From: Bacillota bacterium
Lineage (GTDB): Bacteria; Bacillota; Bacilli; Paenibacillales; Paenibacillaceae
Reading direction: 5' to 3'
Length of the DNA stretch: 64,000 bases
Assembly: GCA_023391635.1 (NCBI GenBank)
Contig: JAEWAQ010000076.1
Location: 1 to 64,000 of the forward strand
Below the pieces are notes generated by a model. It did no database searches, was not told where the DNA came from, and was given only the letters and a program-made list of their open reading frames with translations. The position numbers and the translations under genes were made by a program. Positions 26,067 through 35,736 of this stretch are shown here, piece after piece; the first letter of the stretch is position 1, and the number at the start of each line of letters is the position of its first letter.

Positions 26067-27657
26067 TGAATCCATGGTCGTAGACAGTCTATACGCTACT
26101 CTGCCATGGGAGGAACTGGGCATCGATGAAGTGATGAAGGCTTATTCCTCGCGGGAAGCTCTGGAAGTCGCGGAACGTCGCCACATGGATATCATTATTA
26201 CGGACATTCGGATGCCGGGCATGGACGGACTGGAGCTGATGCGCCGCATCCGAACTTTCTCCGAGCATGCGATATTCATTATCCTTACCGGGTATGCCGA
26301 ATTCGATTATGCGAAGAAATCCATCGAATATGCCGCGGCGGACTACTTGTTGAAGCCGGTAAGCGACGAACAAATCATCCGCTCGATACGGACCTGCGTT
26401 AGCCGTTTGCAAGAGCTGTGGGAACAACGGAGCTCCTACCAGCGCACCGTCATGACGTTGAAGGAACAGGCCCCGGTGATCCGGTCGAACCTGCTCCGAG
26501 AGCTAATGGAAGGACGCCGATTCTCCGGAAGCCAATTGGACGAAAAGTTGGAGCTGCTTGACCTGCCGATGCGCCATTCGGACGAGATTTTCCCTATGCT
26601 GATCCGGCTCGAAAGCGATTTCTCCAAATATCCGCAACAAGACCGATATCTCCTGGAATATGCCATCGTCAACATGGCGGAGGAGATCATGCAGCATCAT
26701 TTCCGCCTGTGGACGTGCAAGGATGTACACAATTTCCTGGTATTCATCGTTTCGGCCCGGCCGGACACGCGAAAGGAACAGGCATACGAGCTTCTCCTCA
26801 GACATTCCGACCAGTTGCATCAGAAGACACAGCAGGTTTTGGGCGGCAGCATTTCGATCGTGATCGGGAACGCTGCGCCCCTGCATCGCGGGCTCCCCCA
26901 GATCCATCGGGATGCCATCGCCCTGATGCGGACGAAAATCGGGGGCGATAAAGGCCTGCTGCTGGAGTTGAAAGAAGCGGATGCTTCACAAGCGGCAAAC
27001 TATTTATGGTCGTTATACGAAACCCCGACACTCCTTCAGCAATTCGAAGCAGGCGACTGGAAGGGAGCACAGCTTAAGCTGGAAGTTATTTTTGCGCAAA
27101 TGGAGAGTATGCCGGGTCTTTCAAGCGAGCAGTTATTCGAGGTCTACCATACCTTACTTGCGGCTTGTTACCACTATGCGCATCTGAATGAGAGATCCCT
27201 GCTCGGGGATCTGCCGACTGCGGCGAGTTTGCCGCGTTCACTTGAAGCGCTGCAAACCCTCAAAGAATGGGCGTTCAAGCTGTGCGACCGCCTGCTGATG
27301 GAGAACCAGCTGCAAATCGAGCAAACGCGCAGTCCCATGATTGAGAAAGTGTTGGCCTATATCCACAGCCATCTCGCCGAGGACGTATCCTTGCAAACGC
27401 TTGCCGATCATGCCGGGTATCATCCGGTCTATTTGTCCAAGATCTTCAAGCTCACGATGGGAGAAGGCTTAAGCGAATACTTGCTGCGGGTACGCATGGA
27501 ACTTGCCGAGCAACTACTGCTCCAAAGCGACTTGAAAGTATATGAAATAACCGCCCGCGTCGGCTATCTGAATACGGCTCACTTTATCAAAGTGTTCAAG
27601 AAAAATCACGGGATTACGCCGCAAGAATTCCGGGAATCGGGGAGCGCCGCGGACTAA
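26041..27657 (+). CDS. YesN-type AraC-family response regulator
   Basis: A 538-residue regulator: receiver domain about 1-125 (D-D at 9-10, D55 in T-D-I-R-M-P-G, K-P near 107), a middle ligand-less helical region, and a C-terminal AraC DNA-binding domain about 435-535 ending G-I-T-P-Q-E-F-R. The ATG at 26041 lies 7 bases after GAGAGGAG; the in-frame ATG at 26035 is too close to that site. It overlaps the kinase gene and should activate the importer genes around it. Confidence 0.9.
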   Translation: MFKALIVDDESMVVDSLYATLPWEELGIDEVMKAYSSREALEVAERRHMDIIITDIRMPGMDGLELMRRIRTFSEHAIFIILTGYAEFDYAKKSIEYAAADYLLKPVSDEQIIRSIRTCVSRLQELWEQRSSYQRTVMTLKEQAPVIRSNLLRELMEGRRFSGSQLDEKLELLDLPMRHSDEIFPMLIRLESDFSKYPQQDRYLLEYAIVNMAEEIMQHHFRLWTCKDVHNFLVFIVSARPDTRKEQAYELLLRHSDQLHQKTQQVLGGSISIVIGNAAPLHRGLPQIHRDAIALMRTKIGGDKGLLLELKEADASQAANYLWSLYETPTLLQQFEAGDWKGAQLKLEVIFAQMESMPGLSSEQLFEVYHTLLAACYHYAHLNERSLLGDLPTAASLPRSLEALQTLKEWAFKLCDRLLMENQLQIEQTRSPMIEKVLAYIHSHLAEDVSLQTLADHAGYHPVYLSKIFKLTMGEGLSEYLLRVRMELAEQLLLQSDLKVYEITARVGYLNTAHFIKVFKKNHGITPQEFRESGSAAD

Positions 27658-27760
27658 CATTACGATATCCCGTCTTAACAGAACAGTATATAGGCGGATT
27701 TGCGCCCGTGATAAAATTGGTATGTCTTCCAAATCTCTCAGAGAGGGGAGCATACCTCCC

Positions 27761-28657
27761 GTGTTGTATCGATTCGCCAAAACGTGGCCTTATCACGTTA
27801 TGCTGCTTCCCGCCGTCGTATTGGCATTGTTGTTCAACTACTTGCCCATGTTCGGAATCGTGATCGCTTTCCAGGATTTCAAGCCCTGGATGGGCTTCAT
27901 CCATTCGCCTTGGGTCGGAATGGAGCACTTCGAGGCGTTGTTCAGTCGGAGAGACAGCAGTCAGGTCATCATGAACACCTTGCTGATCGCCAGTCTCAAA
28001 TTGGTATGCTTGCTCGCGGCGGCCATCATTTTCGCGCTGTTGTTAAATGAACTCCGCGTCAAATGGATGGTTCGAACCGTTCAAACGTTCGTGTACCTGC
28101 CGCATTTTTTGTCCTGGGTTATTCTCGGCTCCATTCTTCTTGAGATGCTCTCGCCCGAAACCGGTCTCGTGAACCGGTTGTTGCAGGCACTGGGGGTCCA
28201 ACCGATCTTTTTCCTGGGAGACGGAGACTGGTTCCGATTTACGGCAGTTATCACTCATATATGGAAAGAATTCGGTTTCTCCACGATCATTTTCCTCGCG
28301 ACATTGGCGGGCATCAGCCAATCCTTGTATGAAGCCGCGGAGGTGGACGGAGCCAGCCGTTGGAAGCAAACGCTGCACGTTACGCTGCCCGCGCTGCTTC
28401 CCATCATTGCAGTAGTCGCGACGCTCGATCTCAGCGAAATCTTGAATGCAGGATTCGATCAGATTCTTAACTTGTACAATCCGATGGTTTACGAGAAAGG
28501 CGATATCATCGATACGTTCGTTTACCGGGTCGGCATCTTGGGGGATGCCATGAGTTTCGCGTCGGCGGTCGGATTGTTCAAATCCGTCGTCAGCTGCGTG
28601 CTTGTAGTCGTCGTCTACCGAATTACGTACCATTACGCTAATTACCGCATTTTCTAG
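27761..28657 (+). CDS. ABC sugar importer permease (LplB type)
   Basis: A 298-residue six-helix permease with the EAA loop E-A-A-E-V-D-G-A-S-R-W-K-Q. GTG 27761 is preferred because GAGAGGGGAG lies 10 bases upstream and the resulting length equals the family norm. The longer frame from 27722 lacks a ribosome site and adds 13 residues before it. It is followed after 10 bases by its partner permease. Confidence 0.85.
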   Translation: MLYRFAKTWPYHVMLLPAVVLALLFNYLPMFGIVIAFQDFKPWMGFIHSPWVGMEHFEALFSRRDSSQVIMNTLLIASLKLVCLLAAAIIFALLLNELRVKWMVRTVQTFVYLPHFLSWVILGSILLEMLSPETGLVNRLLQALGVQPIFFLGDGDWFRFTAVITHIWKEFGFSTIIFLATLAGISQSLYEAAEVDGASRWKQTLHVTLPALLPIIAVVATLDLSEILNAGFDQILNLYNPMVYEKGDIIDTFVYRVGILGDAMSFASAVGLFKSVVSCVLVVVVYRITYHYANYRIF

Positions 28658-28667
28658 GGGGACAAAG

Positions 28668-29546
28668 ATGTACTACAAAACAACTCCTTTCCGGCTGTTT
28701 AACGCTTTCAACATCGTATTTCTATGCGTTCTCGCCGTAACTTGCCTTCTTCCGCTTGTCCATACGTTGGCCATTTCCTTAAGCGGCAAAGCTCCCGTAA
28801 GCGCCAACCTCGTCGGACTTTGGCCGATTGATTTCACACTCGATGCCTATAAGAAGACCCTGGACAATCCCCAATTTTTGACCGCGCTTCGAATTTCATT
28901 CGAAAGGACGATCATCGGGACGATATTCGGCTTGGCGATAACCGTTCTGGCTGCCTATCCGTTGTCGAAAGACGGGGGCGTCTTCAAAAGCCGCGGAAGT
29001 TACTCCTGGTTCTTTCTCGTCACTTTATTTTTCGGCGGAGGTCTTATTCCGACATACATCGTCATTCAGAAGCTCGGACTTATGAATTCGTTCTGGGTGC
29101 TCATCCTGCCTTCGGCGCTTAACGTGTGGATGATTGTGTTGTTGCTCAATTACTTCCGTACGGTTCCCAAAGAACTGGAGGAGGCTGCGCTCATAGATGG
29201 AGCGGGACAATTCCGGATTCTGTTCACCGTCATCATTCCCGTGTCCTTGCCTGCCATGGCGACCATGGCGTTGTTCATCATGGTAGGTCATTGGAACGCG
29301 TGGTTCGACGGTCTGATCTATATGAGCAAATCGGACAAATACCCGCTGGCCACGTTCCTTCAAACGATTCTCGCATCCATCGATACGATGCGTCTTACGA
29401 TTGACAAGAATTCCATGGCGAATTTCTCGAACAAGACGGTCAAGACGGCGCAAGTGTTCATCGGCGCTTTGCCCGTCCTGCTGGTATACCCTTTCTTGCA
29501 ACGATACTTTATTAAAGGTCTCGTATTGGGGGCAGTCAAAGAGTAA
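28668..29546 (+). CDS. ABC sugar importer permease (LplC/YtcP type)
   Basis: The MalG-side partner, 292 residues, with F-G-G-G-L-I-P-T-Y, the loop E-E-A-A-L-I-D-G-A-G-Q-F-R-I-L and the family ending I-K-G-L-V-L-G-A-V-K-E. AGGGGG lies just upstream. With the 27761 permease and the 22445 binding protein it makes one importer lacking its own ATPase. The beta-helix enzyme gene follows after about 90 bases. Confidence 0.9.
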   Translation: MYYKTTPFRLFNAFNIVFLCVLAVTCLLPLVHTLAISLSGKAPVSANLVGLWPIDFTLDAYKKTLDNPQFLTALRISFERTIIGTIFGLAITVLAAYPLSKDGGVFKSRGSYSWFFLVTLFFGGGLIPTYIVIQKLGLMNSFWVLILPSALNVWMIVLLLNYFRTVPKELEEAALIDGAGQFRILFTVIIPVSLPAMATMALFIMVGHWNAWFDGLIYMSKSDKYPLATFLQTILASIDTMRLTIDKNSMANFSNKTVKTAQVFIGALPVLLVYPFLQRYFIKGLVLGAVKE

Positions 29547-29635
29547 TTAAGGAGGTGACGCTTATAAGTTTATGAAAAGAAGAGTAAGAAAAATCAGAAA
29601 TTTAAATCTATTAATTATCAGGGAGGAAGAAGTTA

Positions 29636-31414
29636 ATGAAAAAGTGGATCGCTTTGACTGCCATATTTTCAATGATTGTCGCATTTGTCCTCGTTGTGCC
29701 CGGATCCGTCTCCGCCGCAACGAGCATTTACGTGTCGACCTCCGGCAACGATACGACGGGCAACGGAACGATCGGCAATCCTTACAAAACGATTCAGAAA
29801 GGCGTGGATATGGCCTCCGCCGGCGATACGGTGTACGTCAGGGGTGGAACCTATACGGGCGCCGTACTCGTAAACGGCAAGAACGGAACGGCTGTGAATC
29901 CGATCACGATTCGCAATTATCCGTCGGAAACGCCGATCATCAGCGGATCGTCCGCCTATGTCAAATTCAGGTTCAGCAGCTACTTCGTGTTTCAAGGATT
30001 CGAGCTTACGGGAGGCGATTCGTCGGAATCCGGGATGATCATGCTCAAACCGGCCGACCACATTACGATTGACGGGAATTACCTGCATGACACAAACGCC
30101 ACCGATGCCAACATTCACGTCTACAATTCCAGCTACAATACCATATCCAATAACACCTCCAATCACGGCCCGGCCGGTATCCAAGTGTCCGGCGACTCCG
30201 AAACCAGCTACAATACCGTTATCAACAATTATACGGCCTTTAACGACCATAACTTCGGGAATTCGGACGGCATCCAGATCGTCTCGACCGCCGAAGGCGA
30301 TCCCGTGCACCACAACATCATCATGAACAACATCGCAGAAAGCAACTACGACGATGGAATCGACGTCTTCTGTTCCGCGTACAATCTGGTTTACGGGAAC
30401 ATCTCTTTCGATAACGGCTTGCACTACCCCCCCAATGATCCCGGGAACGGTGTCGGATTCAAACTCGGCGGAGCCAGCTCGGTCGCATCCGACGGCGGCA
30501 TGAATCTCGTGACCAGCAACATTGCCTACAACAATTCGGAAGCCGGATTCTCTAATAACGGAAGCGTCCGGACCAACTACGTGTTCAACAATACGTCCTA
30601 TAGCAACAAAAACGGCTTCGAAACTTTCAATCCGGACGGTGGCGGCACTAACGACGGACATACCGAGTACAGGAACAACATCGCTTACAACAACAGCAGC
30701 CTGCAGTATATGCAGGAAACCGGCAAGGCGACTTACAACAACGATTTCAACTCTTCCGGAACGCCCGTGGACCCTCTGTTCGTGAACGCCGCCGGTGCGG
30801 ATTTCCGACTGTCGACCAGCAGCACCGCTCTCGATTACGGAGATCCGACGACGACAAGCCATATTCCCAGCGGCTTCGTCTCCGGTGTCGAATCTTTCTA
30901 TGAAGACGCGGTCGAATACGCGCTGACGCATGATCTCGACGGTACGATCCGTACGGCCTACGATGCCGGCGCATTCGAATCGAGCGCCAATCTGCTGAGC
31001 AACCCTGGTTTCGAGAACAGCTCCACAGGCTGGCATATCGGCAACAACTCCGCGGCGGTGGTAAACTCCATCGTGCACAGCGGCACTAAAGCCCTGAAAC
31101 TGAAAACGAGTGCAGCCTACATCGACCAGAACAAGACATCCGGCTTCTCCGTAGGCAACACGCTATCCGCCAAAGTGTGGTACCGGTACAGCGCGTCGAC
31201 CACCAATCCCGGCTTCCTGGGCATCGATTTCCGGAATGCGAGCGACGCACTTATCAGCAGCGGAACAGTCACCTTGCCGTCCACGACGACTTACAAGTCC
31301 AAGACGCTTGACCTGGTCATTCCAGCGAATACCGTACGAATCACGATCTATGTGCAGAAATCCAGCAGCTCCCAAAGCCTGTACGTAGACGATTTTACCT
31401 TGTACGAACATTAA
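29636..31414 (+). CDS. secreted right-handed beta-helix protein (polysaccharide lyase-like) with C-terminal binding module
   Basis: A 592-residue secreted protein. The signal peptide ends V-S-A near residue 27. Residues about 32-440 show the parallel beta-helix pattern, starting I-Y-V-S-T-S-G-N-D and G-T-x-x-N-P-Y-K-T-I-Q-K-G, with many N-N-x-[ASI] ladder repeats, as in PL9-type lyases and related families. Residues about 452-592 begin N-L-L-S-N-P-G-F-E and end Y-V-D-D-F-T-L-Y, a CenC-like carbohydrate-binding module. GGGAGGAAG lies before the ATG. It probably cuts an acidic polysaccharide outside the cell to feed the adjacent importer. The lyase activity is inferred; the catalytic base cannot be assigned by eye. 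Confidence 0.7.
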   Translation: MKKWIALTAIFSMIVAFVLVVPGSVSAATSIYVSTSGNDTTGNGTIGNPYKTIQKGVDMASAGDTVYVRGGTYTGAVLVNGKNGTAVNPITIRNYPSETPIISGSSAYVKFRFSSYFVFQGFELTGGDSSESGMIMLKPADHITIDGNYLHDTNATDANIHVYNSSYNTISNNTSNHGPAGIQVSGDSETSYNTVINNYTAFNDHNFGNSDGIQIVSTAEGDPVHHNIIMNNIAESNYDDGIDVFCSAYNLVYGNISFDNGLHYPPNDPGNGVGFKLGGASSVASDGGMNLVTSNIAYNNSEAGFSNNGSVRTNYVFNNTSYSNKNGFETFNPDGGGTNDGHTEYRNNIAYNNSSLQYMQETGKATYNNDFNSSGTPVDPLFVNAAGADFRLSTSSTALDYGDPTTTSHIPSGFVSGVESFYEDAVEYALTHDLDGTIRTAYDAGAFESSANLLSNPGFENSSTGWHIGNNSAAVVNSIVHSGTKALKLKTSAAYIDQNKTSGFSVGNTLSAKVWYRYSASTTNPGFLGIDFRNASDALISSGTVTLPSTTTYKSKTLDLVIPANTVRITIYVQKSSSSQSLYVDDFTLYEH

Positions 31415-31425
31415 GTAGGATCAAG

Positions 31426-31456
31426 CGGCCTTGAAGGCATTGTTCCTTCAAGGCCG
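31426..31456 (+). terminator. hairpin terminator after the beta-helix gene
   Basis: CGGCCTTGAAGG and CCTTCAAGGCCG form a perfect 12-base stem around CATTGTT, 12 bases after the stop codon. The following T content is low (TCTCGT). Confidence 0.6.
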
Positions 31457-31528
31457 TCTCGTAAGCCAACCGAGCGGCCGCGATCCCCGTAAGGAGTTCC
31501 CGATCTGGTGATAGTTGGAATTGGAACG

Positions 31529-31586
31529 ATGGAGGATCCGGAAAGTGAATCAGATTACGGTTCGGGAAAGCGAGGCCATCCTCCAT
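31529..31586 (+). promoter_or_regulatory. inverted repeat covering the start codon of the ceramidase-like gene
   Basis: ATGGAGGAT (31529-31537) and ATCCTCCAT (31578-31586) are perfectly complementary; the right arm includes the first two bases of the ATG at 31585. Pairing would hide the start. Between the arms a 15-codon frame (GTG 31545, GGAGG 9 bases upstream, TGA 31590-31592) overlaps the gene start. A regulatory role is inference. Confidence 0.35.
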
Positions 31587-33000
31587 GGGTGATTTGAAGA
31601 TCGGTTGGAGCATGAAAAATATTACGCCGGTAGAGAAAGTGGATTTGCAGGGACAAATCCATTCGCGGATCACTTCGACGGTAAAAGATCCGCTGATGGT
31701 TACCGCATTGGCCCTGGAGGGGGCCGGCGGCGCGGATTCCCGCGCGATACTCGTGAGCTGCGATTTAGCCGCGATCGAGAATCACATCCGAGACGGCGTT
31801 CGGGAAATCGTGAAACGGAAAATCCCCGAGTTGAATCCGGCATTCGTGATCCTTAGCGCGACCCACACCCATACGGGGCCTAAGCTCTATTCGGCGAATA
31901 CGTATGCCAGGGACAGCTCCGAATGGGGTTCATCCCCGGAATCCGATGTGATGACACCGGAAAAGTATTCGGAATTCGCTATCGGGAATATCGCCGATGC
32001 GATTGAAGAAGCATGGAACAATCGCAGGGAGGGGGCGCTTGGCTGGGGGGAGGGTTATGCTGCGATCGCGCATAACCGAAGAGTGCTGTACGATGACGGA
32101 AGCGTTACGATGTACGGCAAGGTGAACAGCCCACATTTTCGTGGATTTGACGGTCCGGAGGACCCGCGGGTGGAATTGATGTTCACCTGGTCTCCGGACG
32201 GCGGGCTTACGGGCATCCTCCTGAACGCAGCTTGCACGGCCCAGATCATCGAGAACGAAAAGGCGATCTCCGCGGATTACGTAGGGGAATTAAGAAACAA
32301 GGTCAAGGAAAAATGGGGCGACCACGTATCGATCCTCGTCATGATCGGCGCGGCGGGAGATTTGGCGCCGCGCGACTTGCTGAGGAAGGATCGGTCGCCG
32401 CGAAGTCTGGAAGACCAGTTGCGGCATACTGCCAACCAATGCATGAATGCAATAGAGTCTGGGTTATTGACATCGCGTGACCATGCGGAAAGTCGGCCCG
32501 TAATCCGACATCGAATCCGGCAGCTCGAATTGCCGATCAGACGGGTGACGAAAGCGGAGTCGGATGAAGCGCTCAGCCAATGGGAAGCCATCCGAACGAA
32601 TATGGAGAGACAGGAAAACTCGTCAACCGATCTTCGGGAATTAGAGAGGAAATCGGAAATTTATAACGTCGTCGCGATGAAGACCAGGTATGAGGCTATG
32701 CGGAAAAATCCCTTCTTCCCGATTGAACTTCACGCGTTAAGAATCGGGAGTGCGGTGTTCGTGACGAACCCGTTCGAATTGTTTACAGAATACGGCATAC
32801 AGATCAAAGCAAGAAGCGCCGCCAAACAAACCTTCGTGGCGCAATTGTCGAATGGCGCCGGCGGTTATTTGCCAACCGCCCAAGCGATCAAATCCGGCGG
32901 TTACAGCACGCAAATCTTCTCCGGATTCGTCGGAGACGAAGGGGGACGGATACTGGTCGATCAGACCGTCCGTTCCATTCAAGAATTATGGGAGGATTAG
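31585..33000 (+). CDS. neutral ceramidase-like protein (putative carbohydrate-locus hydrolase)
   Basis: A 471-residue protein with the N-terminal fold signature of the neutral/alkaline ceramidase superfamily: K-I-G-W-S-M-K-N-I-T-P, L-V-S-C-D-L, T-H-T-H-T-G-P (metal site, about 90-96), V-L-M/I-G-A-A-G-D and a late T-N-P-F-E-L-F-T-E-Y-G. It is shorter than true ceramidases and has no signal peptide, so it probably works in the cytoplasm as a metal-dependent amidase or esterase on a sugar derivative. A close paralogue is at 42143 and a truncated one at 36644. The next gene is an importer binding protein. The real substrate is unknown. Confidence 0.65.
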   Translation: MGDLKIGWSMKNITPVEKVDLQGQIHSRITSTVKDPLMVTALALEGAGGADSRAILVSCDLAAIENHIRDGVREIVKRKIPELNPAFVILSATHTHTGPKLYSANTYARDSSEWGSSPESDVMTPEKYSEFAIGNIADAIEEAWNNRREGALGWGEGYAAIAHNRRVLYDDGSVTMYGKVNSPHFRGFDGPEDPRVELMFTWSPDGGLTGILLNAACTAQIIENEKAISADYVGELRNKVKEKWGDHVSILVMIGAAGDLAPRDLLRKDRSPRSLEDQLRHTANQCMNAIESGLLTSRDHAESRPVIRHRIRQLELPIRRVTKAESDEALSQWEAIRTNMERQENSSTDLRELERKSEIYNVVAMKTRYEAMRKNPFFPIELHALRIGSAVFVTNPFELFTEYGIQIKARSAAKQTFVAQLSNGAGGYLPTAQAIKSGGYSTQIFSGFVGDEGGRILVDQTVRSIQELWED

Positions 33001-33060
33001 GGGGGCTGCATCGAGCACGGCATCTGATTCTCCCGCTGCGATCGTCATCGTCGAATAATC

Positions 33061-33078
33061 TTCAATGCAAGTGTGATT
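33061..33078 (+). repeat. 18-base element shared with the 42.0 kb upstream region
   Basis: TTCAATGCAAGTGTGATT is identical to 42008-42025. It lies 26 bases before the binding-protein ATG at 33104, preceded in both places by ATAATC. Confidence 0.6.
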
Positions 33079-33103
33079 CCTATACTCATGGAGGCGTGGT
33101 CAA

Positions 33104-34747
33104 ATGAAAAAAATGATGGGTTTAATTCTGCTATTGGTGTTGGCGTTTTCATCTATCGTGGGTTGCAGTTCAGACAACAAGAACGCAGAAACAAGCAAGC
33201 CGGCAAGTTCAGAGAGCGTAGACAGCAAATCCCCGGTTTCAACGGAAGGGACAGGATCCGATAATTCGACAGGGGGGTTAGCACTTCCGATCGTCGATGA
33301 CGGATCGGTGACATTAACTGTAGCAATCAACGACAACTGGTATTCCCAAAAGAGCTACAAAGACAATCTTCCCGTCATGCAGCAATTGGAAAAAAGAACG
33401 GGCGTTAAAATCAATTGGGAGGTCACTCCCGGCGAACAATTCAAAGATGTTATGAGATTACGCGTCGCAGCGGCAAAATCCAAAGCTTTGCCCGATATCA
33501 TCAGGGTACCCGATTCAGCAGTGAAGTTGGGTGCAGAGGGCCTCATCATCCCTTTGAACGATTTGATTGATAAATATGCACCGAATATCAAAAAGTTTTA
33601 TGAGGAGCATCCGGAAATCTACAAGTCAAGATTGGATGTTGACGGCAATTTATACGCCCTTGACGATATTACGGGGGCAAACACGAATCCGTATGGTTTT
33701 CTGATTCGTAAAGACTGGCTGGATAAGCTTAATTTACAGGCGCCGACGAACCTGGATGAATGGTATACCGTCCTGAAAGCGTTTAGAGATCATTTCGATG
33801 GCGTCATTCCTTTCATGCCTTTTGAAGGCAAAGAAGGGCTCATGATGTTCGGAAATGCGCTGGGTCTTCAGTTAACCTACTTTAATTCCGGTTACACGCT
33901 TGATGCGAATGGGAAGCTCGTACACGGACTTACTCAACCGGAAGGCAAACAGCTTTATGAATTTCTACACAAACTGTATAGCGAGAAACTAATCCCTGCG
34001 GATTATGAGAACGTATCCGAGGATCAGCAGTTGGCGTTAATCGCACAGGGTAAGGTGGGAGCGATCAATCAGTTTCTTATGGCGACACCAAGATACAACA
34101 ATGCTGATCCCAAAGGGGAGGCAGACTGGATCCTTATTGATCCGCCCGCTAATGCAGGCTATGAGCCTTTCTATAATGCAGAACCCATTTTCCAAGCGGC
34201 CTATGGCATTAGCAAGGACAGCAAAAATCCGGAAGTGGCTATCAAATGGTTGGACTACTTCTATGCCAGTGAAGAAGGTATCCGATTAAGGGGCCTGGGC
34301 GTTGAAGGGCTAAGCTACAATATGGTAAATGGCAAGCCGGAGTTCACGGATCTGATCAAGAACAATCCGGATAAATTGGACCCGGGAACCGCTTTGATGT
34401 CCATAGGGGCTTTGACGACTCTGCCGTCTATCCAACTTGGAGAAGGGATATATGCGGAAGGGCCGCAAGCCTTGCTAGGCTTAAATCCGAAGCTTGCCGA
34501 AACGTCGAATCGAGTTAAGCCTTATTTAGTGGACGTCTATCCGTTTGCATTGGCAACGCCGGAGGAAGAAGCTGAAGTAAGGGATTTAAATCAAGACATA
34601 AAGACGTACTCATTGGAGATGTCGGCCAAATTTATTTCCGGCCAAGAGTCATTGGATAATTGGGACAAATACATTGACACGCTGAAAAAGCTGAAGCTCG
34701 ATAGAGTAACGGAGATCTTCCAACAAAGGTTAGATCGGGTGAAGTAA
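33104..34747 (+). CDS. extracellular solute-binding lipoprotein
   Basis: A 547-residue lipoprotein; the signal peptide ends S-I-V-G-C, followed by an S/N/T-rich linker. Family-1 binding-protein features include L-P-D-I-I-R about 126, L-I-D-K-Y-A-P-N-I about 149 and L-I-R-K-D-W-L-D-K-L about 200. It resembles the 4574 protein more than the 16847/22445 pair. GGAGGCG lies upstream. It heads the binding protein-permease-permease operon to 36621. Confidence 0.9.
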   Translation: MKKMMGLILLLVLAFSSIVGCSSDNKNAETSKPASSESVDSKSPVSTEGTGSDNSTGGLALPIVDDGSVTLTVAINDNWYSQKSYKDNLPVMQQLEKRTGVKINWEVTPGEQFKDVMRLRVAAAKSKALPDIIRVPDSAVKLGAEGLIIPLNDLIDKYAPNIKKFYEEHPEIYKSRLDVDGNLYALDDITGANTNPYGFLIRKDWLDKLNLQAPTNLDEWYTVLKAFRDHFDGVIPFMPFEGKEGLMMFGNALGLQLTYFNSGYTLDANGKLVHGLTQPEGKQLYEFLHKLYSEKLIPADYENVSEDQQLALIAQGKVGAINQFLMATPRYNNADPKGEADWILIDPPANAGYEPFYNAEPIFQAAYGISKDSKNPEVAIKWLDYFYASEEGIRLRGLGVEGLSYNMVNGKPEFTDLIKNNPDKLDPGTALMSIGALTTLPSIQLGEGIYAEGPQALLGLNPKLAETSNRVKPYLVDVYPFALATPEEEAEVRDLNQDIKTYSLEMSAKFISGQESLDNWDKYIDTLKKLKLDRVTEIFQQRLDRVK

Positions 34748-34819
34748 AAGCAAATAGTTAGATCCATGCGAATTTAGGTTCGCATGGATCTAGCTGGCGG
34801 AGAGGTTGGGAGTGATTGA

Positions 34820-35725
34820 ATGCGAGGACTAACCAAAATCTTAAACAGAGATAAATATCTTATGCTTCTCATTTTGCCGGTTCTGATCTATTACCTCATT
34901 TTTCATTACGTTCCCATGTACGGCATCATGCTTGCATTCATTGATTTTCATCCGATGAAAGGTTTTTTTGAAAGTCAATGGGTGGGCTTCGCTCACTTTG
35001 AGGCATTTTTCAATTCGATTTATTTCTGGCGATTGATTAAAAACACCATTTTATTGAGTTTTTATTTTCTTCTGTGGGGGTTTCCCATTCCGATTATTTT
35101 TGCCCTGTTGTTGAATGAACTAAAAGAAGGAATATTTAAAAAAGCGGTACAGACGGTCAGTTATATTCCCCACTTTATCTCGGTTGTCGTCGTTGCAGGG
35201 ATGATTCTCTCCTTTACATCGGTTCATGGAGGTATCGTCAATCAGGCCATTGGCTGGTTTGGAATAGAACCGATTAATTTTATGGGTGAGCCGCGGTGGT
35301 TTCGAACCATCTTCATCTCATCTTCGATATGGCAGAGCTTTGGCTGGAGCTCGATTATTTATCTCGCGGCCATTTCGGGCGTTAATCCGCAATTATATGA
35401 AGCAGCTGAAATCGACGGAGCCAACCGTTGGCAGAAAATGGGGAAAATCACTTTGCCATGCCTCATGCCGACCGTCATTATTTTGCTTATACTAGCTGTT
35501 GGTCAATTGATGGAAGTAGGAGTGGATAAGATCATCCTGCTCTACAGTCCGCAAATATATGAAACGGCGGATGTTATTTCTACTTTCGTATACAGACGAG
35601 GGATAGAAAATGCGGATTACAGTTATTCGGCGGCAATCGGTTTGTTCAACAATGTGATTAATTTGATCTTATTGATCGCTGTCAACCGTTTAAGCCGAAA
35701 AATATCAGAAACATCTTTATGGTGA
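34820..35725 (+). CDS. ABC sugar importer permease (LplB type)
   Basis: A 301-residue six-helix permease with H-Y-V-P-M-Y-G-I-M-L-A-F near the N-terminus and the loop E-A-A-E-I-D-G-A-N-R-W-Q-K. TTGGGAGTG lies before the ATG. The DNA is noticeably more AT-rich than in loci A-D. It closely follows the 33104 gene and is followed by its partner permease after 11 bases. Confidence 0.9.
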   Translation: MRGLTKILNRDKYLMLLILPVLIYYLIFHYVPMYGIMLAFIDFHPMKGFFESQWVGFAHFEAFFNSIYFWRLIKNTILLSFYFLLWGFPIPIIFALLLNELKEGIFKKAVQTVSYIPHFISVVVVAGMILSFTSVHGGIVNQAIGWFGIEPINFMGEPRWFRTIFISSSIWQSFGWSSIIYLAAISGVNPQLYEAAEIDGANRWQKMGKITLPCLMPTVIILLILAVGQLMEVGVDKIILLYSPQIYETADVISTFVYRRGIENADYSYSAAIGLFNNVINLILLIAVNRLSRKISETSLW

Positions 35726-35736
35726 GGGGGGGGCGT

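Noticed and set aside
29572..30072. 166-codon frame starting before the beta-helix gene
   Set aside because: It starts 13 bases after an AAGGAGGTG but runs out of frame through the beta-helix gene and has shadow-like R/D/G composition.
29669..31078. 469-codon frame on the minus strand
   Set aside because: Antisense shadow of the beta-helix gene; low-complexity V/G/R/I composition and no ribosome site.
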